Below, piece by piece: positions 36,607 to 48,068 of a stretch of 64,000 bases of DNA. The position numbers and the translations under genes were made by a program. The stretch's first letter is position 1. Each line of letters begins with the position of its first letter. The notes below the pieces were generated by a model, which ran no database searches, was not told the origin of the DNA, and was given only the letters and a program-made list of their open reading frames with translations. The DNA is taken from the NCBI RefSeq assembly GCF_002993365.1, contig NZ_PVNP01000193.1, forward strand, positions 1 to 64,000, given 5' to 3'. Origin of the DNA: Marisediminitalea alba. Lineage in GTDB: Bacteria > Pseudomonadota > Gammaproteobacteria > Enterobacterales > Alteromonadaceae.

Positions 36607-37782
36607 TTGCAAAAAATACCCGCGCGGAAACAACTGCTGTTTATTATTACGCTGCTCACTTCGTCATTTGTGGCGCTGGCTCAGAGCGCTTCGTCAGCAC
36701 AAGTTAAGATGGAAGGCAGCGAAGGCACCACACTTACCGGTCAGGTAATGGCATCCTTTGATCACCCCTGGGCAATGACATTTTTACCAGATGGCCACAG
36801 CCTGGTGACCGAAAAAGAAGGTGTCATCTGGCTGCTCGATAAAAATCAGCAAAAACGGTTTTCAGTTGAAAACGTACCCAGCGTTACTGCCCGCGGGCAG
36901 GGCGGCCTTGGCGATGTGATTATTCATCCGGAGTTCGCCACTAACAATACCATTTATGTGTCGTACATAGAACGCGACCCGGAAAACGATGCATTCAGCG
37001 GCGCTGTGATTGAGCGCGCTATGCTAAAAATAACCAATAACAGCGCAAGCTTGTCAGACCGCGAAATTATCTGGCGCCAGTCACCTAAGGTGACCGGTAA
37101 CGGGCACTATTCCCATCGCATGGTGTTCTCGCCCGACGGTTATTTGTTTATTTCCTCTGGCGAAAGACAAAAGTTTACGCCAGCGCAAAACATGACAATG
37201 AATCTGGGTAAAATCCTGCGTCTAAACGACGACGGCAGCATGCCGGAAGGTAATCCGTTTGTTGGTAATGGCGAAGTCAGCGGGCAAATCTGGACCCTTG
37301 GTCACCGCAACCCGCTGGGCATCGATTTTGATGCCGAGGGCAACCTGTGGGCACACGAAATGGGCCCTCGCCATGGTGATGAGTTGAACATCATTGAACG
37401 AGGGCGTAACTATGGTTATCCCATGGTTTCACAGGGCGATCACTATTCGGGCGTTAAAATTCCCAATCATGAAGATTTCCCAATTTTCAAAGCGCCGGAG
37501 AAGGCCTGGGTTCCCGCTATCAGTCCGGCTGGATTTATTATCTATAAAGGCAAGTTGTTCAGCAACTGGACCGGTAATGGCTTTATCGGTGGATTGTCTT
37601 CCAAGGCCTTAGTGCGTGTTACATTTAATCAGAATGACAAAGGCGCATGGCAGGTTGAAGAAGCAGAGCGTTATGAGTGGGGTAAACGGGTGCGCGAAGT
37701 CGAACAAGACGATAAAGGCAATATTTATGTGCTGGAAGACAAAAGAGATGGCCGCTTAATCAAACTTCAGCATAATCATTAA
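36607..37782 (+). CDS. PQQ-dependent aldose sugar dehydrogenase (YliI/Asd-like)
   Basis: 391 residues: a signal peptide (about 1-27, ending ALAQS), then a six-bladed beta-propeller of the glucose/sorbosone dehydrogenase family. Seen are FDHPWAMTFLPDGHSLVTEKEG, the ARGQGGLGDVIIHPEF block with the catalytic region, NGHYSHRMVFSPDGYLFIS, WTLGHRNPLGIDFDAEGNLWAHEMGPRHGDELNII and WVPAISPAGFIIY. It oxidises aldoses in the periplasm using PQQ, which must be made or acquired elsewhere. The start is TTG with GGGAGC upstream. A strong terminator follows. Confidence 0.92.
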   Translation: MQKIPARKQLLFIITLLTSSFVALAQSASSAQVKMEGSEGTTLTGQVMASFDHPWAMTFLPDGHSLVTEKEGVIWLLDKNQQKRFSVENVPSVTARGQGGLGDVIIHPEFATNNTIYVSYIERDPENDAFSGAVIERAMLKITNNSASLSDREIIWRQSPKVTGNGHYSHRMVFSPDGYLFISSGERQKFTPAQNMTMNLGKILRLNDDGSMPEGNPFVGNGEVSGQIWTLGHRNPLGIDFDAEGNLWAHEMGPRHGDELNIIERGRNYGYPMVSQGDHYSGVKIPNHEDFPIFKAPEKAWVPAISPAGFIIYKGKLFSNWTGNGFIGGLSSKALVRVTFNQNDKGAWQVEEAERYEWGKRVREVEQDDKGNIYVLEDKRDGRLIKLQHNH

Positions 37783-37789
37783 TTCGTAA

Positions 37790-37836
37790 CCTGGGTGGCT
37801 GCATGGCTTCGACCATGCCCACCCGGTTTTTCCTCT
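37790..37836 (+). terminator. Terminator after the aldose dehydrogenase gene
   Basis: GGGTGGCTGCATGG pairs with CCATGCCCACCC (CT bulge) around CTTCGA, followed by GGTTTTTCC, eight bases after the stop codon. Confidence 0.8.
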
Positions 37837-37995
37837 CTTACTGTGCATACCCACAGAAAAAACTGACTTAACACTTTGTCGCCACAGAGTTTTTTATACC
37901 TGTAGATGTGAAGCAATACGCCTGAATAGTTGTTTGTAGGATAAACAGCGTGTATAAAATGATGTGATGTTACTTACCGTTTCGTAAAGGTTTTC

Positions 37996-40107
37996 ATGTC
38001 CTTTCGTAATACCCTGCGGTGGCTTGGATGCGTGCTTTGGGTAACCATTGTCAGTCCGGCAAACGCTCAATCCCCACCCCAACTAAGCGAGTCAGTCGAA
38101 GATGTGACTTCACAGATTGTTGATGCGCGCATCGAGGGCAAGATGCGACGTGCCGATGAGCTTGCTGAGCAGTTTATTAATCAAGCCCGGGCGCGGAATG
38201 ATGCCGGTCTTGAAGGACAGGCGCTATATCAGCAAGCACGTAACGCCATGGAACGAAATCGTTATGACCTGGCGCAAAGTAAACTTATCGAAGCGATAGA
38301 GCGATTTAAACGTGTTGACGATCAGCCTCGGCTGGGTAAAGCATATCGTCAGATGGGGCTAACTTATCGCTATCAGTCGGGTTACTCTCAGGCGCTTCAA
38401 TATGTTTATTTGTCGATGCAGGTTTTTCAGAAAATTGGCGATAAAGACGCGATCAGCTCAGCATACAACAGCATCGGGGTCGTGCTGGAAAAGATGGGAT
38501 ACTATGAAGAAGCTCTGGAAGCTCACCAACAAGCTTTAGAAATGAACACCGTGCTTGATGATAAATCCGGAGTGGCCAGCGCATTATATAATATTGGTGA
38601 TCTGCGCCGGGTGATGGGAGATCTGGACACTGCATTAACCTACTTTGAGAATGCGCTTGAACTGGATGTTGCTTCGGGTGACCCCAAAAATATCGCGTAC
38701 AGCAACAACAAGATTGGCTATCTGCTTAATGCTCTGGGCCAACAAGAAAGAGCCCGTACTCATATCCTGAAAGCACTGGAACTGTTCCGAAAAATTCAGG
38801 CGCCACGGGATATCGATTGGGCCTTATCGTCACTGGCTCAGCTTGAAATGGACAGTGGCAACCTTGCAAAGTCTAAAACGCTTATCGACGGAGTAATAGA
38901 ACGCGCCATCAAAAATGGCTATCGCAGTCTGCTGGTCGACTCCTATGAAATTGCTGCTGAGCTGGCCTACCGGCAAGCAGATTATGCCTCAGCGCTATCA
39001 TTTATAGAGGCCGGCCTTGAACAAGCCAGGCAAAATAACGAACGCGCTGAGGAATCTGATTTTGAGGCGTTACGGGTTAAGGTTCACTTAGCGAATAACT
39101 CATTGGAACAAGCCTTTGAAGCACTGCAAAGGCAAAAAAGGCTGGATGACCAGCGACTGAACGAGGCACGGCTTGAGGGCATTACTAAAGTACAGGCTCA
39201 GGCCGAGTTTGTGCGCCGTGCTCACCAAATCGAATTGCTCGAAAAAGAGCAGGCCCTTGAGCAGACATCGCGTATTTTATGGATGACGGCAACTTTTACC
39301 ATTGTCTGTGTATGCCTGCTCCTGTTGTTACTTTATGGTCGGTTAATTCAGCGCCGGATTAACGGTCAGCTGGAACAAAAAGTGGCCCAACGCACTCTGG
39401 AGCTGGAAGAGAAAAACCAGCAGTTGTCGGCAGCCTATCAGGAAGTAGAGGCGATCAGCCTTACTGATAATCTTACCGGGTTGCATAACCGCCGGTTCTT
39501 GAAAAATCATATTGAGCCAGACTTCGAGCATGTGCTAAGGATTTATTACGACTGGCATGTCGGCAAATCAGTCAAACCTGTCCACGCCGATGTAGTTATG
39601 TTTATTATCGACCTGGATGATTTTAAAAAGGTGAATGATTCTTACGGTCACAATATCGGCGATAGCATTCTGGTTGAACTTGCCCGGCTTATGAAAAAGG
39701 TATTTCGTCAGTCTGACTATATGGTACGTTGGGGCGGTGAAGAATTCGTTGCTGTTGCCCGCTTCATTAACAGGGAAGAAGCGGCACTGTTGGCGCAGAG
39801 GATGCTTGAGATCATAAACACCCACCATTTTATAGTGAGCGATACACTGACACTCCAGCAAACTTGTTCCATCGGCTATGTGTGTTTCCCTCCGGTACTG
39901 CAAGCGCCAGAGATGAATATCAGTTTTAAAGCACTGATGGCGATTGCCGATAGTTGTCTTTATGCTGCCAAAGCGGCTGGCAAAAATAGTTGGGTTGGCG
40001 TGGAGTCTGCTCAGGATCCGGCGCTATTTGAAGATGAGGCATCGTTACCACCAATAGAAAGTTTACTGGATAACGAGCAGGTAGTTATTCGACGTGCCGG
40101 TGGTTAG
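37996..40107 (+). CDS. TPR-repeat membrane diguanylate cyclase
   Basis: 703 residues. A signal peptide (1-24, ending ANAQS) is followed by a periplasmic TPR array over about residues 60-360 (repeats such as GKAYRQMGLTYRYQSGYSQAL and ALYNIGDLRRVMGDLDTALTYFENALEL). A transmembrane helix lies near 430-450, then a short coiled coil and a GGDEF domain with TDNLTGLHNRRFL and the active site RWGGEEF near 576-582. It makes c-di-GMP in the cytoplasm, probably controlled by a peptide or protein bound to the TPRs outside. No RxxD inhibition site is obvious before GGEEF. AAAGG precedes the ATG. Confidence 0.92.
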   Translation: MSFRNTLRWLGCVLWVTIVSPANAQSPPQLSESVEDVTSQIVDARIEGKMRRADELAEQFINQARARNDAGLEGQALYQQARNAMERNRYDLAQSKLIEAIERFKRVDDQPRLGKAYRQMGLTYRYQSGYSQALQYVYLSMQVFQKIGDKDAISSAYNSIGVVLEKMGYYEEALEAHQQALEMNTVLDDKSGVASALYNIGDLRRVMGDLDTALTYFENALELDVASGDPKNIAYSNNKIGYLLNALGQQERARTHILKALELFRKIQAPRDIDWALSSLAQLEMDSGNLAKSKTLIDGVIERAIKNGYRSLLVDSYEIAAELAYRQADYASALSFIEAGLEQARQNNERAEESDFEALRVKVHLANNSLEQAFEALQRQKRLDDQRLNEARLEGITKVQAQAEFVRRAHQIELLEKEQALEQTSRILWMTATFTIVCVCLLLLLLYGRLIQRRINGQLEQKVAQRTLELEEKNQQLSAAYQEVEAISLTDNLTGLHNRRFLKNHIEPDFEHVLRIYYDWHVGKSVKPVHADVVMFIIDLDDFKKVNDSYGHNIGDSILVELARLMKKVFRQSDYMVRWGGEEFVAVARFINREEAALLAQRMLEIINTHHFIVSDTLTLQQTCSIGYVCFPPVLQAPEMNISFKALMAIADSCLYAAKAAGKNSWVGVESAQDPALFEDEASLPPIESLLDNEQVVIRRAGG

Positions 40108-40219
40108 CTGGCGATCATGAATAACACGGTAATTATCTGCAATTGAGCTAAACTTTTTATAAGTGTACGATTGTGTGAGCAATTTACAACGCACTGCTTA
40201 GTGCTTGTATAGGAAGACA

Positions 40220-41938
40220 ATGTTTACAGATAAACGGCGAATGACAGACTTCGGTGACTCCTATGATGCGGCAGAGCTGAGATTTTTGGATCTTATCTGT
40301 TCACTTGCCAAGGTGTCTATTCAAGGCTACGACAAGCACAGAAATGTCATCTACTGGAATGATTCGAGCGAAGAAATTTATGGATTTGGTCGTGAAGAGG
40401 CTATTGGGAAAAAGCTGGAAGACTTAATTATTCCTCCTCCTATGCGGGAGGAAGTGCTTACTTTGCATCAACGATGGCTGGACCAAGGGGTGCCGATTCC
40501 GTCGGCGCAGTTGCCGCTGCAGCGCAAGGACGGCAGCATCGTACACGTCTTTTCTTCCCACGTTATGCTCAAAGCCAATACCGATTCGCCTGAAATGTTC
40601 TGTATCGATATTGATTTGAGTGAACAGTATGCGGCGCGGGAAAAACTGGAGCAAATGGCGTCTACCGATTTACTTACTGGCTTACCCAATCGCCGTCAAC
40701 TTGAAAATGCCCTACAGAGTCGCATTGCGAATTCTCAACAAACTGGTGAGCAGTTTGGACTGTTCTTTCTCGACTTAGACATGTTTAAAGAGGTTAATGA
40801 TACCCTGGGTCATGCATGGGGTGATGAGCTGCTGCGAGCAGTGTCACAGCGCTTGCAGGAGTGTCTCGACGGTAGAGGGTTAATTACCCGGTTTGGCGGC
40901 GATGAATTTGTGTTGGTGAGCGAAGCCCTGGATAGCGCCGGAGCCAGCGAACTTGCTGGCAAATTAACCGATTGCTTTCAGCATGCGTTTGAGCTGAGCG
41001 ATGAAAGTGTTCGGATTACCCTGAGCGTGGGCATTAGTCTGTATCCTAAAGATGGCGAAAAGGCTGGCGATCTGCTCAAAAATGCAGATTTAGCCATGTA
41101 CGATGCTAAAGCCAAAGGGCGTAATCGTTATGAGTTTTTCACTCAATCGCTGGCCTTGCAACTGCAGGAGCAGCGCAAGCTGGCTGCGCAATTACATGAG
41201 TCACTGAACAACCATGAATTTGAGTTGGTGTATCAGCCGCAATTTGACTTAAGCTCCGGCAGCATCGCAGCTTGTGAAGCCTTATTGCGCTGGCGGCCTA
41301 CTCAGGAAGTGGCCAGTGTTTCTCCTGGCGTGTTTATTCCGATTGCTGAGCGCACCGATCTTATTTTGCATATTGGTCGTTGGGTAATGGAACAGGCTTG
41401 CCAACAGGTGAAGACCTGGCGTGAACAAGGCATTAATATCCGCGTCGATATTAATGTGTCGGGCCGCGAGCTGGTTGAGTCAGGCTACTTTGCCAGTCTC
41501 GACGAATGCCGTGCTCGCTATGGGCTCAAGCCACAGGATATTGGTATCGAACTGACCGAAAATATCCTAATTAAAGCGGGGAGTGAGGTCCTGGAAGAGC
41601 TCAAAAAGCAACGCGAAAAGGGGGTTGAAATCTCGGTTGACGACTTTGGCGTGGGCTATTCATCGCTGAGTTATTTAAAACATTTCCCGGTAAGTCATCT
41701 TAAAATCGACCGCACGTTCCTTAAGGATGCGCCGGAAAGTGCTTACGATGGCGCCCTCATGGAGGCCATTGTTAATGTGGGTCATAAGCTGGACTTGTTT
41801 ATTGTTGCTGAGGGGGTCGAAACCGAAGAGCAGTCTTTGTATTGCCAGGCACTTAACGTTGAATATGCCCAGGGCTTTTTGTATGCTAAGCCCATGGCTG
41901 CGCGGGAGCTTGAAAACCTGTTAATGCCCACCGAATAA
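40220..41938 (+). CDS. PAS-GGDEF-EAL c-di-GMP signalling protein
   Basis: 572 residues from the ATG at 40220 (AGGA just upstream; a TTG 15 bases earlier is less likely). The PAS domain (about 20-150: GYDKHRNVIYWNDSSEEIYGFGREEAIG) is followed by GGDEF with TDLLTGLPNRRQL and an intact RFGGDEF near 224, then EAL with EALLRW near 353, ELTENILI, VDDFGVGYSSLSYLKHFP and the terminal EGVETEEQ block. Both domains keep their key residues, so it may make or, more often in this arrangement, degrade c-di-GMP. It follows the TPR diguanylate cyclase by 112 bases on the same strand. Confidence 0.93.
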   Translation: MFTDKRRMTDFGDSYDAAELRFLDLICSLAKVSIQGYDKHRNVIYWNDSSEEIYGFGREEAIGKKLEDLIIPPPMREEVLTLHQRWLDQGVPIPSAQLPLQRKDGSIVHVFSSHVMLKANTDSPEMFCIDIDLSEQYAAREKLEQMASTDLLTGLPNRRQLENALQSRIANSQQTGEQFGLFFLDLDMFKEVNDTLGHAWGDELLRAVSQRLQECLDGRGLITRFGGDEFVLVSEALDSAGASELAGKLTDCFQHAFELSDESVRITLSVGISLYPKDGEKAGDLLKNADLAMYDAKAKGRNRYEFFTQSLALQLQEQRKLAAQLHESLNNHEFELVYQPQFDLSSGSIAACEALLRWRPTQEVASVSPGVFIPIAERTDLILHIGRWVMEQACQQVKTWREQGINIRVDINVSGRELVESGYFASLDECRARYGLKPQDIGIELTENILIKAGSEVLEELKKQREKGVEISVDDFGVGYSSLSYLKHFPVSHLKIDRTFLKDAPESAYDGALMEAIVNVGHKLDLFIVAEGVETEEQSLYCQALNVEYAQGFLYAKPMAARELENLLMPTE

Positions 41939-41945
41939 CCATTTA

Positions 41946-42917
41946 CTACCGCTTTTTAGTCAGTTGTAGCTGGGCGAACAGCGGAAAGTGGTCAGAGCCG
42001 TAGCCCGGTAGTCTTTCCACCTTCACCATATCAAAATCCCGCGAGTGAAAAATATGATCCAGCGGCCAGCGCACCATCGGGTATTTGGCGTGAAAAGTAT
42101 TGTAAAAACCACGTCCTACACGCGGATCCTGAGCTTTACTAAGCTTGCGGAATCGTCTTGTACTGGGGGACCAGGCTACGTCATTTAAATCGCCCGATAC
42201 AATCACCGGATCCTTATGTTCTGCCATCTCTTTACCGATTATGGCTAACTCAGTGTCCCTTGGCGCGGCAGATTCATTTTCGGTTGGACTCGGCGGTTTG
42301 GGATGCAGAAAATAAACAGTTACCTGCGTGCCACTAATATCGATTTGTACTTCCATGGAAGGCACATCATCTTCCACGATATAGCGGATCTGTTCGCCTT
42401 TAAAAGGCAGCTTGCTGTATAAGTGCATGCCGTACAGGTTTTCCAGCGGGCAGGCTAAGCGGTGCGGATAATCGGAGTGAATCGATGACATAGCATCCTG
42501 CCAGGCCTGATTACTTTCCAGCAGGATAAGCATATCAGGCTGATATTGCCTTACCAGAGTTTTCAGCCCCTCGTAGTTATCGTTATACATATACACATTA
42601 CTGGTTAGAATACTGAGCGTACAGTTGTCATCAACCTTACTCACCGGGTTCACCTGCTTGGGCCACAGTGCGGTATAGGGCAGGATCCAGATTGCCTGGT
42701 AGATACCCGCAAGCGCCAGGGCCATAATCATAACAACCGCTGCGAACGGATGTGTCATCGTCATAAAAAACCAGCCTGTCATGCACAACAAAATGAGTAC
42801 AAACAACTGTAAACGGGGAAATTCCCACACTCTGATAAGCCAGTGTTTACCGGGCAGATGAGGTGCCAGGGTGCTGAACAGCATAAATAAGCTAGCCAGA
42901 AGTAGCGTGATGTACAT
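41946..42917 (-). CDS. Membrane-anchored endonuclease/exonuclease/phosphatase family protein
   Basis: 323 residues. Three hydrophobic helices (about 1-18, 34-51, 55-80) precede an EEP catalytic domain with LTSNVYMYND, MLILLESNQAW, VTVYFLHPKPPSP, IVSGDLNDVAWSPSTRRF and GSDHFPLFAQLQL, the conserved metal and catalytic positions. The domain would lie on the outer face of the membrane if the third helix ends outside; this is inferred. The substrate (nucleic acid, phospholipid or phosphoinositide-like) cannot be decided. AAGGA precedes the start. It is convergent with the PAS-GGDEF-EAL gene, only seven bases apart. Confidence 0.85.
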   Translation of the reverse strand: MYITLLLASLFMLFSTLAPHLPGKHWLIRVWEFPRLQLFVLILLCMTGWFFMTMTHPFAAVVMIMALALAGIYQAIWILPYTALWPKQVNPVSKVDDNCTLSILTSNVYMYNDNYEGLKTLVRQYQPDMLILLESNQAWQDAMSSIHSDYPHRLACPLENLYGMHLYSKLPFKGEQIRYIVEDDVPSMEVQIDISGTQVTVYFLHPKPPSPTENESAAPRDTELAIIGKEMAEHKDPVIVSGDLNDVAWSPSTRRFRKLSKAQDPRVGRGFYNTFHAKYPMVRWPLDHIFHSRDFDMVKVERLPGYGSDHFPLFAQLQLTKKR

Positions 42918-43078
42918 GGGCGTCCTTGAGCAGTAGGTCCTGAAGGTAAGATACCTTTATTCTCTGACTTTTAATACGCAACCGCCAAATTCGATCAATT
43001 CGGGTCGATAAATTCACCAGTTGAGAAAAAGGGCTTAATGCGCGTATGATTATCGTTTTTCTGTGATAAGAATTCCCA

Positions 43079-44185
43079 ATGTATCAGGACTTTCAAGCGG
43101 AGCTGGCCTGGGCCAGGCTCCATATGCCGCGCACTCGCGCTGCCATCAATGCGATACCGGACCTTAAGGGCGTAAAACTTGCCTGCAATATGCATCTGGA
43201 TCTAAAAATGGCACCACTGGTAGTCGGTCTACTCGATGCCGGTTGTGAAGTATTTCTGACAACCTGTAACCCTACTACCGTGCAGGATGATGTAGTGGCG
43301 CATCTGGTTAGCAAAGGCGCGGTCGCCCATGCCTGGCGAGATATGAGTGACAAGGACTGGTCTGAATCTTTCGATAAGGCACTAGCCTGGGGGCCAACCC
43401 ATTTGTGCGAAATGGGGGCCGACCTGACCACACGCCTACACGAAGGTGATCTTCAGCCAAATATAATTGCCGGCCTGGAAGCAACCGGCTCTGGCATTAA
43501 TCGGTTGGGCAATGTAACGCCCCGTTACCCTATCTTTAACTGGGATGACCTGCCGGTAAAAGAAGGGCTGCATAACCGCCATATGGTGGGATTAAGCGCC
43601 TGGCAAACCTTTTTTCAAACCACGCACCTGACGCTGCACGAAAAAGTTGTGGTGGTGATTGGTTACGGACTAGTCGGGCAGGGGGTTGCCGCCTCGGCCA
43701 AAGCCTTTGGCGCACAGGTGCAGGTGGCCGAGCTGGATCCGGCGCGCGCATTACAGGCTAAATATGATGGCTGGCCGGTAGTCGATTTAAGTGAAGCGGT
43801 TAAAACCGCCGATGTTGTTGCTACTGCTACCGGCGCTTATGGCGTAGTAAGTGCCGCGCATCTTGATAGCATGCAAGACGGAGCGTTTATTTTAAACGTG
43901 GGTCATGTGGCGCAGGAAATCGACGTGCCTTACTTAAAGCAGAATGCTTCCCACAGCGAACCAATGCCCTATGTTAATGCGTATCAGTTGGGCGATAAGA
44001 CGCTGTTTTTACTGGCTGACGGTTCTATGTTTAACCTTACCGCCGGCTATGGCGACAGTTTAAATGCCTTCGATGTCACCCTGGCGGTAATGGCTGCAGG
44101 GATTGGCCATATCGTCGGCGAAGGGGCATCAGCAGAAAAAGGCCTGTATCTACTGCCCGAGCACGCCTGGCTGAGCGCGCTCTGA
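43079..44185 (+). CDS. S-adenosylhomocysteinase-like protein, divergent active site
   Basis: 368 residues, shorter than typical SAH hydrolase (about 430-470). The fold signature is clear: CNMHLDLKMAPLVVGLLDAGCEVFLTTCNPTTVQDDVVAHL at the start, EMGADLTTRLHE where SAH hydrolases have DDGGDLT, and the NAD-binding VVVIGYGLVGQGVAASAKAFG near residue 190. The region that normally reads KFDN, carrying the catalytic Lys and Asp, is replaced by a segment around KEGLHN near residue 161, and the canonical KPDxYRY tail is absent. It probably binds NAD and an adenosyl-type substrate, but reaction and substrate are uncertain. Confidence 0.75.
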   Translation: MYQDFQAELAWARLHMPRTRAAINAIPDLKGVKLACNMHLDLKMAPLVVGLLDAGCEVFLTTCNPTTVQDDVVAHLVSKGAVAHAWRDMSDKDWSESFDKALAWGPTHLCEMGADLTTRLHEGDLQPNIIAGLEATGSGINRLGNVTPRYPIFNWDDLPVKEGLHNRHMVGLSAWQTFFQTTHLTLHEKVVVVIGYGLVGQGVAASAKAFGAQVQVAELDPARALQAKYDGWPVVDLSEAVKTADVVATATGAYGVVSAAHLDSMQDGAFILNVGHVAQEIDVPYLKQNASHSEPMPYVNAYQLGDKTLFLLADGSMFNLTAGYGDSLNAFDVTLAVMAAGIGHIVGEGASAEKGLYLLPEHAWLSAL

Positions 44186-44199
44186 TAAGCCCGGTTTAC

Positions 44200-44227
44200 A
44201 GGAGGTGATTTAGCACCTCCTATTTAT
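44200..44227 (+). terminator. Terminator after the SAH-hydrolase-like gene
   Basis: AGGAGGTG pairs with CACCTCCT around ATTTAG, followed by ATTTAT. It lies 15 bases after the stop. Confidence 0.65.
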
Positions 44228-44323
44228 CCCTCTGCTTTCATACTTCGCTTAATTTCTGTTTACATGGGTTAACCCAACGGTAGCACTGACGGTAAAAAAA
44301 GTGTTATCTTTGGCGCTGAAATT

Positions 44324-44340
44324 CATTTGTATGACAAATG
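44324..44340. promoter_or_regulatory. Perfect operator-like palindrome upstream of GH43
   Basis: CATTTGT-ATG-ACAAATG, two perfect 7-base arms around a 3-base centre, 23 bases before the GH43 start. The 13-base core TTTGTATGACAAA is repeated, as its exact complement, at 63137-63149 before the esterase-like gene. The size and symmetry suit a GntR-type dimer, but the regulator is not in this window. Confidence 0.55.
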
Positions 44341-44363
44341 CCTCGATATAACTTGAGAAATAA

Positions 44364-45368
44364 ATGATGACAGCAAAGACAAATGACCCATTAGTGGCCC
44401 AGCGTGCCGACCCTTTTGTGTACAAACACAGTGACGGTTTTTATTATTTTACCGGCTCAGTGCCTACCTACGATCGCATTGAACTAAGAAAGTCTGCAAC
44501 CATTGAAGGCTTACAGGACGCCGAAACTTTTGATGTGTGGTTTAAGCACGACAGTGGCCCCATGAGCCGCCACATCTGGGCACCAGAAATCCACTACCTG
44601 GATGGTAAGTGGTACATCTATTTTGCCGCCAGTCAGGAAGATGACATCTGGGCGTTACGCCCCTATGTGCTTGAGTGTCAGGGACAGGATCCGCTTAACG
44701 ACGAGTGGATAGAGCTCGGCATGATGCAGCCTGCCGATGGCGACGAGAAATCCTTTATCGATTTTTCACTGGATGCCACCGTATTTGAAAATAACGGTAA
44801 GCGTTATTTTTGTTGGGCCGAGAAGACCGGCGGGCAGTTTGCAGCGTCCAACCTGTACCTGGCTGAAATGGAATCGCCTATTAAACTTAAAACCACGCAG
44901 TTTATGCTCACCACACCGGACTACGACTGGGAGCGGGTTGATTTTTGGGTAAACGAAGGTCCGGCTGTGCTTAAGCATAATGGCAAAATCTTTATCGCGT
45001 TCTCGGCCAGTGCTACAGGTGCCTGCTACTGTATGGGCTATATGGAAGCCGATGAAAACGCCGATCTGCTGGATCGCAATGCATGGACCAAAACCAGACA
45101 TCCCGTGTTGCAAACCGACTACGAGAAGAAAATCTTTGGCCCCGGCCATAACTGCTTTACCGTAGCTGAAGATGATGTAACCCCTTTGTGTGTTTATCAT
45201 GCCAGGGATTACGAGCATGCCGTTGGCGATCCGTCGGTGGTACCAAAAACCGATACTCGCCCGCTGGAAGAAATCAAGCAGGATCCATTGTACGATCCCA
45301 ATCGTCACGCCCGTGTGATGGAAGTCAAGTTTGATGCCAAGGGCAAACCGGTGTTTGAACTCTACTAA
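44364..45368 (+). CDS. Glycoside hydrolase family 43, probable arabinofuranosidase or arabinanase
   Basis: 334 residues without a signal peptide, a single five-bladed beta-propeller of GH43. The three catalytic carboxylates are likely in RADPFVYKHSDGFYYFTGS (Asp base, near residue 17), FIDFSLDATVFENNGKRYF (pKa-modulating Asp) and WVNEGPAVLKHNGKIFIAFS (Glu acid, near 198). HIWAPEIHYLDGKWYIYFAAS is a family hallmark. It probably removes arabinose (or xylose) units from oligosaccharides already inside the cell. It is controlled, I infer, through the palindrome just upstream. A terminator hairpin follows at 45380-45412. Confidence 0.88.
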   Translation: MMTAKTNDPLVAQRADPFVYKHSDGFYYFTGSVPTYDRIELRKSATIEGLQDAETFDVWFKHDSGPMSRHIWAPEIHYLDGKWYIYFAASQEDDIWALRPYVLECQGQDPLNDEWIELGMMQPADGDEKSFIDFSLDATVFENNGKRYFCWAEKTGGQFAASNLYLAEMESPIKLKTTQFMLTTPDYDWERVDFWVNEGPAVLKHNGKIFIAFSASATGACYCMGYMEADENADLLDRNAWTKTRHPVLQTDYEKKIFGPGHNCFTVAEDDVTPLCVYHARDYEHAVGDPSVVPKTDTRPLEEIKQDPLYDPNRHARVMEVKFDAKGKPVFELY

Positions 45369-45379
45369 ATATTCTTTTA

Positions 45380-45412
45380 AGCCGCCGCATTACAGCGCGG
45401 TGGCTTTACCTG
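45380..45412 (+). terminator. Terminator after GH43
   Basis: AAGCCGCCGC pairs with GCGGTGGCTT (one G-U) around an 8-base loop, followed by TTACCTGTTTTG. Confidence 0.6.
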
Positions 45413-45627
45413 TTTTGCACAATTGTGTTTTTGATAACGGCGCGCAGAGTCGAAGCCGTGAAGCGTGTTCTTGCTTTACACCATTCATCCTATCCACAGT
45501 ATTTTGCTGACCATCGATATCCTTTCACTGCCTGATTTTATGCCGTCGGTTAATCAGATTTAGCAATGATTTGAATCAACTTATTTCGCCATACCATTGC
45601 GTTATTTTCGACTATGATTAGGTTTAA

Positions 45628-47838
<2,211 letters not shown>

Positions 47839-47887
47839 GCATTCGATGGCAAGCTTTGACGCTTGCCCGTTTATTGTCTGTTCAGGT

Positions 47888-47914
47888 ATAGCCAGCGCAT
47901 CTTGCGCTGGCTAT
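47888..47914 (+). terminator. Perfect hairpin after katG
   Basis: ATAGCCAGCGCA and TGCGCTGGCTAT form a perfect 12-bp stem with loop TCT, 50 bases after the katG stop. No T tract follows, so it may be a transcript-stabilising hairpin rather than a classical terminator. Confidence 0.5.
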
Positions 47915-48068
47915 GACGAGGCGGTCTGCGTAACTTCTGCATTATCAGGCAGTATTTAATGCCGATTGATGTGGTGAGGTACTCGAAAGCTGGTCGGTGA
48001 TTGCGGTGCTATATGGCACTAAAAGGAAGAAGGGCGTTATAAAGTAACGCCTAAACCTGGGCGTCAGG

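Noticed and set aside
36498..36707. 69-residue frame before the aldose dehydrogenase
   Set aside because: It overlaps the signal peptide of the real gene in another frame and lacks protein-like features.
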